A DNA stretch of 64,000 bases from Pseudomonas guineae (GTDB lineage: Bacteria > Pseudomonadota > Gammaproteobacteria > Pseudomonadales > Pseudomonadaceae), in the NCBI RefSeq assembly GCF_900113745.1, contig NZ_FOQL01000004.1, forward strand, positions 248,001-312,000. The letters are read 5' to 3'. Below are positions 57,493 through 64,000 of the stretch, piece by piece; positions within the stretch are counted from its first letter, which is position 1; each line of letters begins with the position of its first letter. The notes beneath the pieces are model-generated. The model saw nothing but the letters and a program-made list of their open reading frames with translations. It did no database searches and had not been told where the DNA came from. Made by a program: the position numbers and the translations under genes.

Positions 57493-57662
57493 GTAGGGTG
57501 GGTTAGGCGCACGGACACGAGTTAACGACTAATGAGTCGTCAGTTGCGCCGTAACCCGCCAGGCCCATAAGAGGTCGGTCGATTATCGCGTGGTGGGTTA
57601 CGTGGCGCACACATTGCGCAGTTGTTTTGACACTCTGCCTCTGCGCTACTAACCCACCCTAC
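57493..57662. repeat. 170-bp REP pair between the two-component and TPR genes
   Basis: Outer arms GTAGGGTGGGTTAG (57493-57506) and CTAACCCACCCTAC (57649-57662) are perfect inverted partners. Inside are further pieces (GGCGCAC, GCGCC, GTAACCCGCC, GGTGGGTTAC). The start resembles the GTAGGGTGGAT repeats near 5.5 kb. It could separate transcription of the regulators from the genes upstream. Confidence 0.75.
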
Positions 57663-57722
57663 AACAGCAGCCTGCACCTGCAGAAATCCCTGTTTTTTCT
57701 ATTCAGGTTCGCGTGGGGGAGA

Positions 57723-58373
57723 TTACTCCAGTTCGGCGTTGACCTTGCTCAGCAGCGCCTGAATATCCTGTTTTCGCCCAGCGTCTGCGGATTGGCGATT
57801 AGGCCGCGGCGGAGATTGCAGGGCTTTTTCCAAGGCCGCTTTGGCTTCGGCATAGCGCTTGGCGCGGGCTAGATAGTCGGCATAGAAGTAGTTGGGGTCG
57901 ATGCCATCCGGATTGATGGCCAGGGCCTGCTTGAGCATGGCTTCGGCTTTTTCATCATCACCAAAGCCGATTGGCCAGCCGGGCACTTGGTAATACAGGC
58001 TGCCGAGGCTGGTGTAGGCCGAGCCGGACAGCGCTTTGGGGTCCAGGGCCAGGCCTTGTTCCAGGCTGGCTTTGGCCTCCTTGACCAAGCCGAGTGCGCC
58101 CAGGCCGCCCTTGGCACCCGCGTAGGTGCTGAGGATGATGCCGTTCCAGATATGCAGCTCAGCGGCGTCTGGCTCGGCGCTGACGGCTTTTTGCGCGTGT
58201 TCGCTGAGGCTGGCAAAGGCTTTTTCGCGCTGCTCTTTAGGCACCTGATAATTGATCTCTGCCCAGCGGTCTTGCAGGTTTTGCAGTTGCGTCTGGCCTT
58301 GTTCGCTTAACGCGAAGGCGGGCAGGCTGGCGAAGCAGAGCAGGGCGCAGGCGGCGTTACGGATACGGTTCAT
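57723..58373 (-). CDS. Exported TPR-repeat protein
   Basis: 216 residues with a signal peptide ending AFA. Two or three TPR-like units are visible (AKASLEQGLALDPKALSGSAY, AEAMLKQALAINPDGIDPNY, AEAKAALEKALQSPP). Probably a periplasmic scaffold. It is nine bases behind the SDR gene and so belongs to the cluster 57.7-62.0 kb. The GGWPIGFGD-like motif (PGWPIGFGDD) recurs in related TPR proteins. Confidence 0.8.
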   Translation of the reverse strand: MNRIRNAACALLCFASLPAFALSEQGQTQLQNLQDRWAEINYQVPKEQREKAFASLSEHAQKAVSAEPDAAELHIWNGIILSTYAGAKGGLGALGLVKEAKASLEQGLALDPKALSGSAYTSLGSLYYQVPGWPIGFGDDEKAEAMLKQALAINPDGIDPNYFYADYLARAKRYAEAKAALEKALQSPPRPNRQSADAGRKQDIQALLSKVNAELE

Positions 58374-58382
58374 ACAGGCTCC

Positions 58383-59174
58383 TTAGGGTTTGCTGCGGGC
58401 AAATCGCTGAATAATTGGTAGTTGCTTGCGCAGGGCTTGGTCGACCACTCGCGGCAGCAAGCTGTTGAGGCGTACGAAGAGTTTTTCCGGCCAGCCGAGG
58501 TAGCGTTCCTCTTCCTCGCGGCGGATGGCGGCCAGCAGTTGCAAGGCCACGCTGTGCGGGTCATCCATGGCCACGTTCAACTCGTCATTCATGGCCACCA
58601 CGTTGGCGGCGTTCATGCTGGTTTGCGTCGCACGCGGGGCGAAGTAGAGAACCTTCACCTGAGTGTCCGCCAGCTCACGGCGCAGGGCTTCGGAGAAACC
58701 GCGTAGGGCGAATTTGCTGGCGCAATACGCGCTAAAACCGGGGTAGCCGATGGAGCCAAATGTCGAGCCGAGATTAACCACCAGCGCACGGCCCTGCTGG
58801 CGCAGCATGGGCAGCAGGCGATGGGTCAGTTGCAGCGTGGCGGTGACGTTGAGGCCGATCAGATCAGCGATGGCCGTTTCATCATGCTGCTCGAGTAAGC
58901 CGAAGTGATTGACCCCGGCGGCGTTGATCAGCGTGTTGATGCCGCCGAAGCGCTGCGCGGCAGCAACCACGGCTTCACGGCCGCTGCGCTCGCGGATATC
59001 GGCCTGTACCACTTGGACCTTGCTTGTGTGCGCATTTGCAAGCATCTGTAAGGCGTCGGTTTGGCGGCCGACTAGCAGCAGTTGCGCGCCTTCTTCCAGC
59101 AAGGCTGCGACCAGCGCCTGGCCGATCCCGCCGCTGGCGCCGGTAATTACGGCACGGCATTCATTGAGTTTCAT
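58383..59174 (-). CDS. Short-chain dehydrogenase/reductase
   Basis: 263 residues from the ATG at 59174 (a TTG precedes it). TGASGGIGQALV is the nucleotide loop, NAAGVNHFG follows, and the catalytic triad is Ser in NLGSTFGSIGYPG with YCASK (Tyr-x3-Lys). The C-terminal tail (RLNSLLPRVVDQALRKQLP) is typical of membrane-associated SDRs acting on acyl or steroid-like substrates. It lies eight bases downstream of the HDO-like gene. Confidence 0.88.
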   Translation of the reverse strand: MKLNECRAVITGASGGIGQALVAALLEEGAQLLLVGRQTDALQMLANAHTSKVQVVQADIRERSGREAVVAAAQRFGGINTLINAAGVNHFGLLEQHDETAIADLIGLNVTATLQLTHRLLPMLRQQGRALVVNLGSTFGSIGYPGFSAYCASKFALRGFSEALRRELADTQVKVLYFAPRATQTSMNAANVVAMNDELNVAMDDPHSVALQLLAAIRREEEERYLGWPEKLFVRLNSLLPRVVDQALRKQLPIIQRFARSKP

Positions 59175-59182
59175 CAAGGCTC

Positions 59183-59836
59183 CTATGCGCTTAACGGCAA
59201 GCTGCGGAATACGTCGCCATAGAGTCGGTAAACCACTTTGGCGGTGTGCACCACGGCAGCTTTATCGTCATCGTTGTCCAGCTGATTCATCAGCTTTTTA
59301 AAGAACTCGATGTGCTCCAAGTCGAGGCTGCCGTGGGAGCTGAGGTAGCTGAAGGCTTTGTTCGGTAATTGCAGTTTGTCCTGAATTACCCCCGCCACTT
59401 GGGTGGCCAGGGCGATGCTGGTGCCTTCCAGTACGTTGACCATGCCGAAGAAGCTCACCGGGTTGTGCCGGGCGATGCGGTCGTAGACGTAGCTGACCAT
59501 CAACTCGGTCGACATATGCGGCAGGCCGTTGCGCACGGCTTCCTTGTCCGCACCGCAGGCGGCGATGTCATTGAGGACCCATTCCTGGTGGCCTTTTTCT
59601 TCGTCGATGTATTCGGCAATGGCGTCGCGTAGCCATTCCAGCCTTTCCGGCAGGCGACCGCCGCAGGTCATCAGCAAGGGCACGGTGTGTTTGACGTGGT
59701 GGTAGGCCTCGGTGAGAAAAGCGACGTAGCTGTTCAGGCTGACGGTGCCGGCCATGGCCTGGGCAATGATCGGTGCGCTGAGCAGGTAGTTGCGTTCAGC
59801 ACTGGTTTGTTCAAGCAGGGATTCATAGAAGCTCAT
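59183..59836 (-). CDS. HDO/TenA-like putative di-iron oxidase
   Basis: 217 residues, all-helical heme-oxygenase-like fold. Possible metal ligands are spaced as in HDO enzymes: Glu43 and His50 (EAYHHVKH), Glu80 and His83 (EKGHQEW), Glu137 (VLEGTS), Asp172 and His175 (LDLEH). HDO enzymes such as UndA carry out oxidative chemistry on fatty acids or amino acids. Thiaminase-type TenA is less likely given these residues. The start overlaps the AMP-ligase stop by one base, indicating a shared pathway. Confidence 0.75.
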   Translation of the reverse strand: MSFYESLLEQTSAERNYLLSAPIIAQAMAGTVSLNSYVAFLTEAYHHVKHTVPLLMTCGGRLPERLEWLRDAIAEYIDEEKGHQEWVLNDIAACGADKEAVRNGLPHMSTELMVSYVYDRIARHNPVSFFGMVNVLEGTSIALATQVAGVIQDKLQLPNKAFSYLSSHGSLDLEHIEFFKKLMNQLDNDDDKAAVVHTAKVVYRLYGDVFRSLPLSA

Positions 59837-61320
59837 CAAGCATCTCCATAGCAGGTTTGGTCGGCCATCAGCTGTTCGATGGCGTTCTGGTAGTGGGCGA
59901 ATAAAGCGTTGCGGCGCAGGCGACCATTGCTGGTGGCCAGCTCGTTGCTGCTGCTGAAAGGGTGCTCGGCGCGCAGCCAGTGGTGCACGCGGGCGTAGTC
60001 AGGCAGTGATTGATTGGCGGCAGCCACGGCTTCGGCCAGTTGGCTGTCGCTGGTCGTCTCGAAGCGCGGCACCAGTACGGCGACGTTGCCGGGTAGGGCT
60101 TCGCCGTGCAGCCAGGCTTGGGCAATGGGCAGTTGTTGCACCAGCTCGGCCTCGACCCACTCTGGGTTGACGTTGCGGCCAAAGGCGGTGATGAACTGGT
60201 GTTTCTTGCGCCCGTGCAGCACCAGAAAAGGCCCCTCGAAATGGCCGAGGTCACCGGTGCCCAGCCATTCTTCATCGGTTACCGGTTCGCCCAGATAACC
60301 GAGCAGACGCGGGCCTTTGATCTGCACTTCCTGGTCGGCGCCGAGACGTACCTGCAAGTGTGGCAATGGTTGACCAACGGTGCCGATACGGCGCTGCTCA
60401 GGGGTGTTCAGGCACACCACTGACGCACACTCCGACAGGCCATAGCCTTCGAAGATCGGCAAGCCCAGCGCATCGGCACGTTGCAGCAGTTGGCTGGACA
60501 CGCGGCCGCCGCCGACCGCAATAAAGTGCAGTGAGTCCGGTAAGGGCAGGCCGCGTTCGGCGGCGCTGACTAGCGCCAGCAGCAGCTGCGGCAGCAGGAT
60601 CAGGCTGTTGGGTTGCGCCTGACCCAGCGCCGTCAGAAAGCGCGGCAGGTCAAATTGGCTGGCACCCAGCAGGCCGACTTGCGCCATAGGCATCAACTCG
60701 ATCTGCGCGCCGGCCAGCAGCGGGGCGTAAATGCCGGCGATGTTCTCCAGCAGTGTGGCCAGCGGCAGTACGCACAGGTGGCGTTCAACCTGACAGCTGG
60801 CGCTGGCCCGCACCAGGCTGTGGGCCACGGCCAGTTGTGTCGCCACATCCAGGCACACGCCTTTAGGCTGACCGGTGGTGCCAGAGGTGTAAGTGACCTT
60901 GCAGGTGCCGACGGGTAATTCGCTGACCAGCGCGCGCGGCCGTTGCAGCACACCGGCTGCGCTCGCTGTTGCACTCGCACTGAAACCCAGCGCGCTATAT
61001 AGCGTGTTTTCCGGGCCGATCAGGCAGTCGATGCTGGCGCTGTCGAGTACATGCACCTGCTGATTGGTGGAGAAGAACCCCGGTACGGGCACGCACACCA
61101 GCCCAGCATGCAGGGTGGCCAAGTCCCAGAGTACCCAGTCAATGCCGTTATCCAGCGCCAGGGCAATGCGTCGGGCGCCGAGCTGTTGCAGGTGTTGGCT
61201 GCGGACGTCGACCTCGGCCAATAACTGGGCATAACTCAGGCTTCGGCTGCCTTCACGCAAGGCGCTGGCGTTACCGAGGGCGGCCAGGTGCTCGAACAGC
61301 GGTTTAGCGGCAGGCCACAT
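59836..61320 (-). CDS. AMP-binding acyl-adenylate ligase
   Basis: 494 residues. YTSGTTGQPKGVC (P-loop), YGLSECASV, GTGDLGHFEG and LHGRKKHQFITAFGRN are adenylation motifs. The C-terminal motif that normally carries the catalytic Lys reads NGRLRR, so the Lys is not in its usual place. No carrier-protein domain is attached. The start at 61320 overlaps the previous gene by 17 bases; upstream sequence in this frame is not related to the family. It likely activates a carboxylic acid for the HDO and SDR enzymes encoded after it. Confidence 0.85.
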   Translation of the reverse strand: MWPAAKPLFEHLAALGNASALREGSRSLSYAQLLAEVDVRSQHLQQLGARRIALALDNGIDWVLWDLATLHAGLVCVPVPGFFSTNQQVHVLDSASIDCLIGPENTLYSALGFSASATASAAGVLQRPRALVSELPVGTCKVTYTSGTTGQPKGVCLDVATQLAVAHSLVRASASCQVERHLCVLPLATLLENIAGIYAPLLAGAQIELMPMAQVGLLGASQFDLPRFLTALGQAQPNSLILLPQLLLALVSAAERGLPLPDSLHFIAVGGGRVSSQLLQRADALGLPIFEGYGLSECASVVCLNTPEQRRIGTVGQPLPHLQVRLGADQEVQIKGPRLLGYLGEPVTDEEWLGTGDLGHFEGPFLVLHGRKKHQFITAFGRNVNPEWVEAELVQQLPIAQAWLHGEALPGNVAVLVPRFETTSDSQLAEAVAAANQSLPDYARVHHWLRAEHPFSSSNELATSNGRLRRNALFAHYQNAIEQLMADQTCYGDA

Positions 61321-61993
61321 TGGGCATGTCCTCCAGGGCATAAAAGGCTTGGTGGGCCAGGCGTGGGTAGGCGCCCAGCTGCAGCAGGCGCTGATGCCCG
61401 GCATAGATGTCACCGGCCATCACGTGCGGCTGGTTGTCGTAATAGGTGCCCCAGTCGGCCTGTTCATCGCCCAGGCAGTCAGGGTTGGCAGGGCCCAGCG
61501 CTACGGGTGTCAGTCCCAAACGTTGGAAGCTGTTGAGCAGCGCCAGGGTGCCGGTGAAGGTCACCCAGCGGTAACCCAGTGCCACCAGCAGGTCGGTCAG
61601 CGCCACAATCAGCAGACGGGCGGCGCCGGGGCTGCCGGCTGCGAGGTTGCCGACTTCCACCAGTTGCGTGCGCTGCGGAGCATTGGCCACTTTCTTGGTG
61701 GCAATCACCTGCTCTGCCGGTTGCTCCAAATAACGCTCAAGAAACAACGGGTCATTGCCGGCGCTGCGCAAGCCCACGGCGCCGAGCAGTTGTCCGCTGC
61801 TGTCTTCCAGGCTCAGCAGGCAGGGCATGAAATGGCGGATATGTGCCTGATGCTGAGCCGCGAAGCGCTCGCCGATAAAGGCTTCAATGCCGGCCCGGCG
61901 TGGGCTTGCGCTGTTGGCCAGGTAGAGGCTGAGCGGTTGCTCACGGCCTATCTGTGCAAGTGCAGTATCTTGATACACCCAAGGCAGCTCCAT
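61304..61993 (-). CDS. Thermostable hemolysin family protein (GNAT-like fold)
   Basis: 229 residues, δ-VPH family. RAGIEAFIGERFAAQHQAHI, MPCLLSLEDSSGQLLGAVGLR, and VEVGNLAAGSPGAARLLIVAL show the family pattern, which resembles acyltransferase folds such as GNAT and acyl-homoserine-lactone synthases. No signal peptide, so a true secreted hemolysin is doubtful; an acyltransferase joining the AMP-ligase pathway is a more likely role, by inference. First gene of the cluster. Confidence 0.8.
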   Translation of the reverse strand: MELPWVYQDTALAQIGREQPLSLYLANSASPRRAGIEAFIGERFAAQHQAHIRHFMPCLLSLEDSSGQLLGAVGLRSAGNDPLFLERYLEQPAEQVIATKKVANAPQRTQLVEVGNLAAGSPGAARLLIVALTDLLVALGYRWVTFTGTLALLNSFQRLGLTPVALGPANPDCLGDEQADWGTYYDNQPHVMAGDIYAGHQRLLQLGAYPRLAHQAFYALEDMPNVACR

Positions 61994-62040
61994 GGAAGGA
62001 ACCTCATCTGAGAACTTGGGTGTGAGTTTCTGCCCGCAGT

Positions 62041-62057
62041 CTTAACGCTAAATTAAG
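62041..62057 (-). promoter_or_regulatory. PmrA/QseB-like direct repeat upstream of the hemolysin-like gene
   Basis: On the minus strand the site reads CTTAAT-N5-GTTAAG, close to the TTAA-type direct repeat bound by PmrA/QseB-family regulators. It lies about 50 bases before the start of the first cluster gene; the cluster's last two genes encode a regulator and kinase of that family. Confidence 0.55.
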
Positions 62058-62096
62058 GCGATAAATATTCTGCGCAGGCGGCTACAGGCATTTCAT

Positions 62097-62113
62097 TGCT
62101 TGCACTGCAAGCA
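62097..62113. promoter_or_regulatory. Palindrome between hemolysin-like and acidic-protein genes
   Basis: TGCTTGCA-C-TGCAAGCA, perfect 8-bp arms. Could be an operator for either divergent gene. Confidence 0.4.
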
Positions 62114-62202
62114 CTCCAGCCCATAGCCTGCGAAGGCTGCCTGTGGCGTGACCACCGGCTCAATTTGCCCTGACCTTTAACGCCAAACGCTCGGAGATAG
62201 TT

Positions 62203-62616
62203 ATGCCCCCTATAGATACTGAGCAACAACTGGCGGCCCGTCTGGCCATCCTGGAAAACCCTGAAACGCAGGACTGCACCGTCTATCGCGCGGATGAACA
62301 GGACCCGGAAGCGGAGGAAGTGGATTTGGGCGATGCCAAGGTGCTGTTCTGCGGCCCGTTTGAGGCACCCGCTGATTGGGATGCGGCAGAGCGTGAAGAG
62401 TATTTTGGCGACAGCGCACCTGAGTTATTCGTCAATGCGCGCATCGAGTGCGAAGCCAAGCCAGGCTCCAAGAGCCATTTCAGCGTGGATATCGGTGACT
62501 ATGTGGCCGCCCAGCCTGGTGAGGGTGAAGTCGTGATGTTCTATGTGCACGACTACCTGGAAGACGACACGGGCTGCACCTATGTGCTGCTGCGTGATGA
62601 GGAAGTGCTGGAGTAA
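62203..62616 (+). CDS. Acidic protein of unknown function
   Basis: 137 residues, strongly acidic (AEEVDLGDAKVLF, DWDAAEREEYFGD, VHDYLEDDTGC). No signal or membrane segment. Not recognised. CGGAGAT precedes the ATG and a strong terminator follows, so it is a real single-gene transcript. Confidence 0.72.
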   Translation: MPPIDTEQQLAARLAILENPETQDCTVYRADEQDPEAEEVDLGDAKVLFCGPFEAPADWDAAEREEYFGDSAPELFVNARIECEAKPGSKSHFSVDIGDYVAAQPGEGEVVMFYVHDYLEDDTGCTYVLLRDEEVLE

Positions 62617-62626
62617 CAACCCCCAG

Positions 62627-62659
62627 ACGCTGAGTTGCTTTAGGTGGCTCAGCGTTTTT
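62627..62659 (+). terminator. Terminator of the acidic-protein gene
   Basis: ACGCTGAG / CTCAGCGT stem with a 13-base loop and TTTTTA. Confidence 0.88.
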
Positions 62660-62768
62660 ATTTCGCCGCCGTCTGTCCAAGATTTGCCCTGTAGTACCGG
62701 GTTATTACCCACGCCGGGCTGATCGGGACAACACTCTGTGCTTCTCAATCAATACAGGGAGCAAGCAC

Positions 62769-63350
62769 ATGGCCGCGAAAAAGATTCTCATGCTGGTCGG
62801 CGACTACGTCGAAGACTACGAAGTGATGGTGCCGTTTCAGGCGCTGCTGATGGTCGGTCATCAGGTGCATGCCGTGTGCCCAGACAAGACCGCCGGGCAG
62901 AGCGTACGCACCGCCATCCACGATTTTGAAGGCGAGCAAACCTACAGCGAAAAGCCGGGGCATAACTTCGCTCTGAATTTCGACTTCGCCCAAGTTAAAG
63001 CTGAAGACTACGATGCCCTCGTGGTTCCCGGTGGTCGTTCGCCTGAGTACCTGCGCTTGAATCCTCAAGTTGTGGCGCTGGTGCAGGCATTCGATAAGGC
63101 CGGTAAGCCGATTGCAGCGGTTTGCCACGGTGCGCAGTTGCTGGCAGCGGCCGGTATTTTGAAAGGGCGCGAATGCAGTGCCTATCCAGCCTGTGGCCCG
63201 GACGTGACAATGGCCGGTGGGCAGTACATCGACATCGCCGTGGATCAGGCCCACGTCCAAGGTAACCTGGTCACTGCTCCGGCCTGGCCGGCGCACCCGA
63301 ACTGGTTGGCCGCGTTTTTGAAAGTGCTGGGCACTCAGATCACGCTATAA
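62769..63350 (+). CDS. DJ-1/PfpI family protein
   Basis: 193 residues. The elbow [13 protein letters not shown] holds Cys119-His120, and Glu16 in GDYVEDYEV is the partner residue. PfpI-like length and order. Members include deglycase/glyoxalase or protease-related proteins; the activity here is open. AGGGAGCA precedes the ATG. A hairpin CTGGGGCC / GGCCCCAG (63365-63385) follows and separates it from the RHH gene. Confidence 0.88.
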   Translation: MAAKKILMLVGDYVEDYEVMVPFQALLMVGHQVHAVCPDKTAGQSVRTAIHDFEGEQTYSEKPGHNFALNFDFAQVKAEDYDALVVPGGRSPEYLRLNPQVVALVQAFDKAGKPIAAVCHGAQLLAAAGILKGRECSAYPACGPDVTMAGGQYIDIAVDQAHVQGNLVTAPAWPAHPNWLAAFLKVLGTQITL

Positions 63351-63364
63351 ACGCTAAGCCGTAC

Positions 63365-63385
63365 CTGGGGCCTACGTGGCCCCAG
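63365..63385 (+). terminator. Hairpin between the PfpI and RHH genes
   Basis: CTGGGGCC-TACGT-GGCCCCAG. No T-run, so it may be a weak terminator or part of the next leader. Confidence 0.5.
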
Positions 63386-63406
63386 CATTCAACGAGGGGA
63401 GCTGCT

Positions 63407-63709
63407 ATGTGCGAGCTTTACGTTAAAGCCGACCCGATTCTCTACGAGTCCCGCGCTCGTTCGCTGCGCATTCGCGGCGTGGTTACCACCCTGCGTCTGG
63501 AAAACCAGTTCTGGGACATCCTGCGCGAGATCGCCGAAGTCGATGGCATGACCACCAATCAGCTGATTACCAAGCTGTATGACGAGGTTATGGACTACCG
63601 CGGTGAAGTGGTGAATTTCGCCTCGTTCCTGCGCGTCAGCTGCACCCGCTACCTCAGTCAGCGGCGTGTGCCGGCCGGGTTGAGTGTGGTGCGCGCGATC
63701 AGCCAGTAA
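63407..63709 (+). CDS. Ribbon-helix-helix domain protein
   Basis: 100 residues. IRGVVTTLRLENQFWDILREIAEVDGMTTNQLITKLYDE splits into a β-strand and two helices of an RHH_4-type fold. This group is common in proteobacteria as small cytoplasmic proteins; DNA binding is likely but unproven. GAGGGGA precedes the ATG. No toxin gene partner is seen. Confidence 0.8.
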   Translation: MCELYVKADPILYESRARSLRIRGVVTTLRLENQFWDILREIAEVDGMTTNQLITKLYDEVMDYRGEVVNFASFLRVSCTRYLSQRRVPAGLSVVRAISQ

Positions 63710-63790
63710 CTGCCCGCGCCGGGGCTATGCCGTATGCCAAATTGGCGCTGGCTGGTGGGTGCAAAAGGTACGCGCATGCCTACGGCGCTG

Positions 63791-64000
63791 TTATTGCAAG
63801 TCGTACTTGGCCAGCAGCGCGTCGATGGCAGTTTTCTCGCGTAACAGGAAGGCATCGAAGCGGGCGATGAGTGCGGGATGGTGGTTGCTCGAGAGATGGT
63901 AGTAGCTGTCCTTGAGTTCCAGCAGCCGGGGCTCTACCACCAGGGCGTGCGGCATACCCAGCCTGCGTAGATGGTAGCGCGCTACCTGACGTCCCATATT
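63791..64000 (-). CDS. C-terminal end of a gene running off the window
   Basis: About 70 residues are seen, ending LLAKYDLQ. The pattern KDSYYHLSSNHHPALIARFD resembles the end of periplasmic solute-binding family 3-like proteins in pseudomonads. The frame is open to the window edge, so the ATG at 63997 is probably internal. Family uncertain. Confidence 0.55.
   Translation of the reverse strand, partial: NMGRQVARYHLRRLGMPHALVVEPRLLELKDSYYHLSSNHHPALIARFDAFLLREKTAIDALLAKYDLQ

Noticed and set aside
61304..61993. True secreted pore-forming hemolysin
   Set aside because: No signal peptide and a GNAT-like pattern; the name is kept only as a family label.

Overview
The window is chromosomal DNA from a Pseudomonas-type gammaproteobacterium. 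The evidence is the β-alanine (bauABC-like) operon, a trifunctional PutA with a ribbon-helix-helix domain, the lldR/lldPD-dld lactate locus, sdsA/sdsB, selD-mnmH, a pseudomonad tmRNA (tag ANDDNYGAQLAA) and several classes of REP-like repeats. Genes are dense and mostly GC-rich. The clear exceptions are an AT-richer nuclease gene at 4.0-5.1 kb and an integrase remnant beside the tmRNA.

Layout. 0-3.9 kb: a 5'-truncated bauA, bauB and bauC, then a REP-rich gap and a γ-glutamyl-GABA hydrolase. 3.9-6.5 kb: an accessory patch with a stand-alone HsdR-N-like nuclease between inverted repeat copies, a 5'-truncated RAYT transposase, two decayed starts of an NYN/LabA-like gene and many palindromic repeats. 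6.5-15.5 kb: housekeeping and envelope genes (MscS channel, HD protein, glycine-zipper protein, DUF1415, endonuclease I, lipoproteins, a periplasmic binding protein, YjdM, LEA-2 lipoprotein, Tsx/OmpK-like porin). 15.5-20 kb: putA with GTTGCA-type operators. 20.4-24.1 kb: a predicted lipoprotein alkylsulfatase with a divergent LysR regulator, and a secreted HELLH protein. 24.2-29.8 kb: a PhnCDE-like ABC transporter divergent from selD-mnmH, best read as selenium-oxyanion uptake feeding selenophosphate and 2-selenouridine synthesis.

30-44.4 kb is an electrophile-stress and molybdenum region. A NemR-type repressor and curA, and about 12 kb away a yqhD-DJ-1-nemA operon, share a 15-bp box (TAGAC-N5-GTCTA) present in four copies. 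Between them lies a molybdenum hydroxylase operon (2Fe-2S subunit, Tat-exported Mo subunit, tri-heme cytochrome c, XdhC-like factor, ABM protein, MoaA-like protein) with a convergent MocA-like cytidylyltransferase. At 43.75-44.8 kb an N-terminally truncated tyrosine integrase abuts ssrA, which is a remnant of an element integrated at the tmRNA gene.

45-64 kb: a Cache/PAS histidine kinase; a pair of small secreted TPR-like proteins; lldPD-dld with divergent lldR and a perfect LldR palindrome. Then comes a co-directional set: thermostable-hemolysin/GNAT-like protein, AMP-ligase, HDO/TenA-like putative di-iron protein, SDR, TPR protein, and a QseBC/PmrAB-like two-component system. A PmrA/QseB-like direct repeat lies just upstream of its first gene. 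This set is the best candidate for an undescribed pathway. The window ends with a small acidic protein, a PfpI protein, an RHH protein and the C-terminal end of one more gene.
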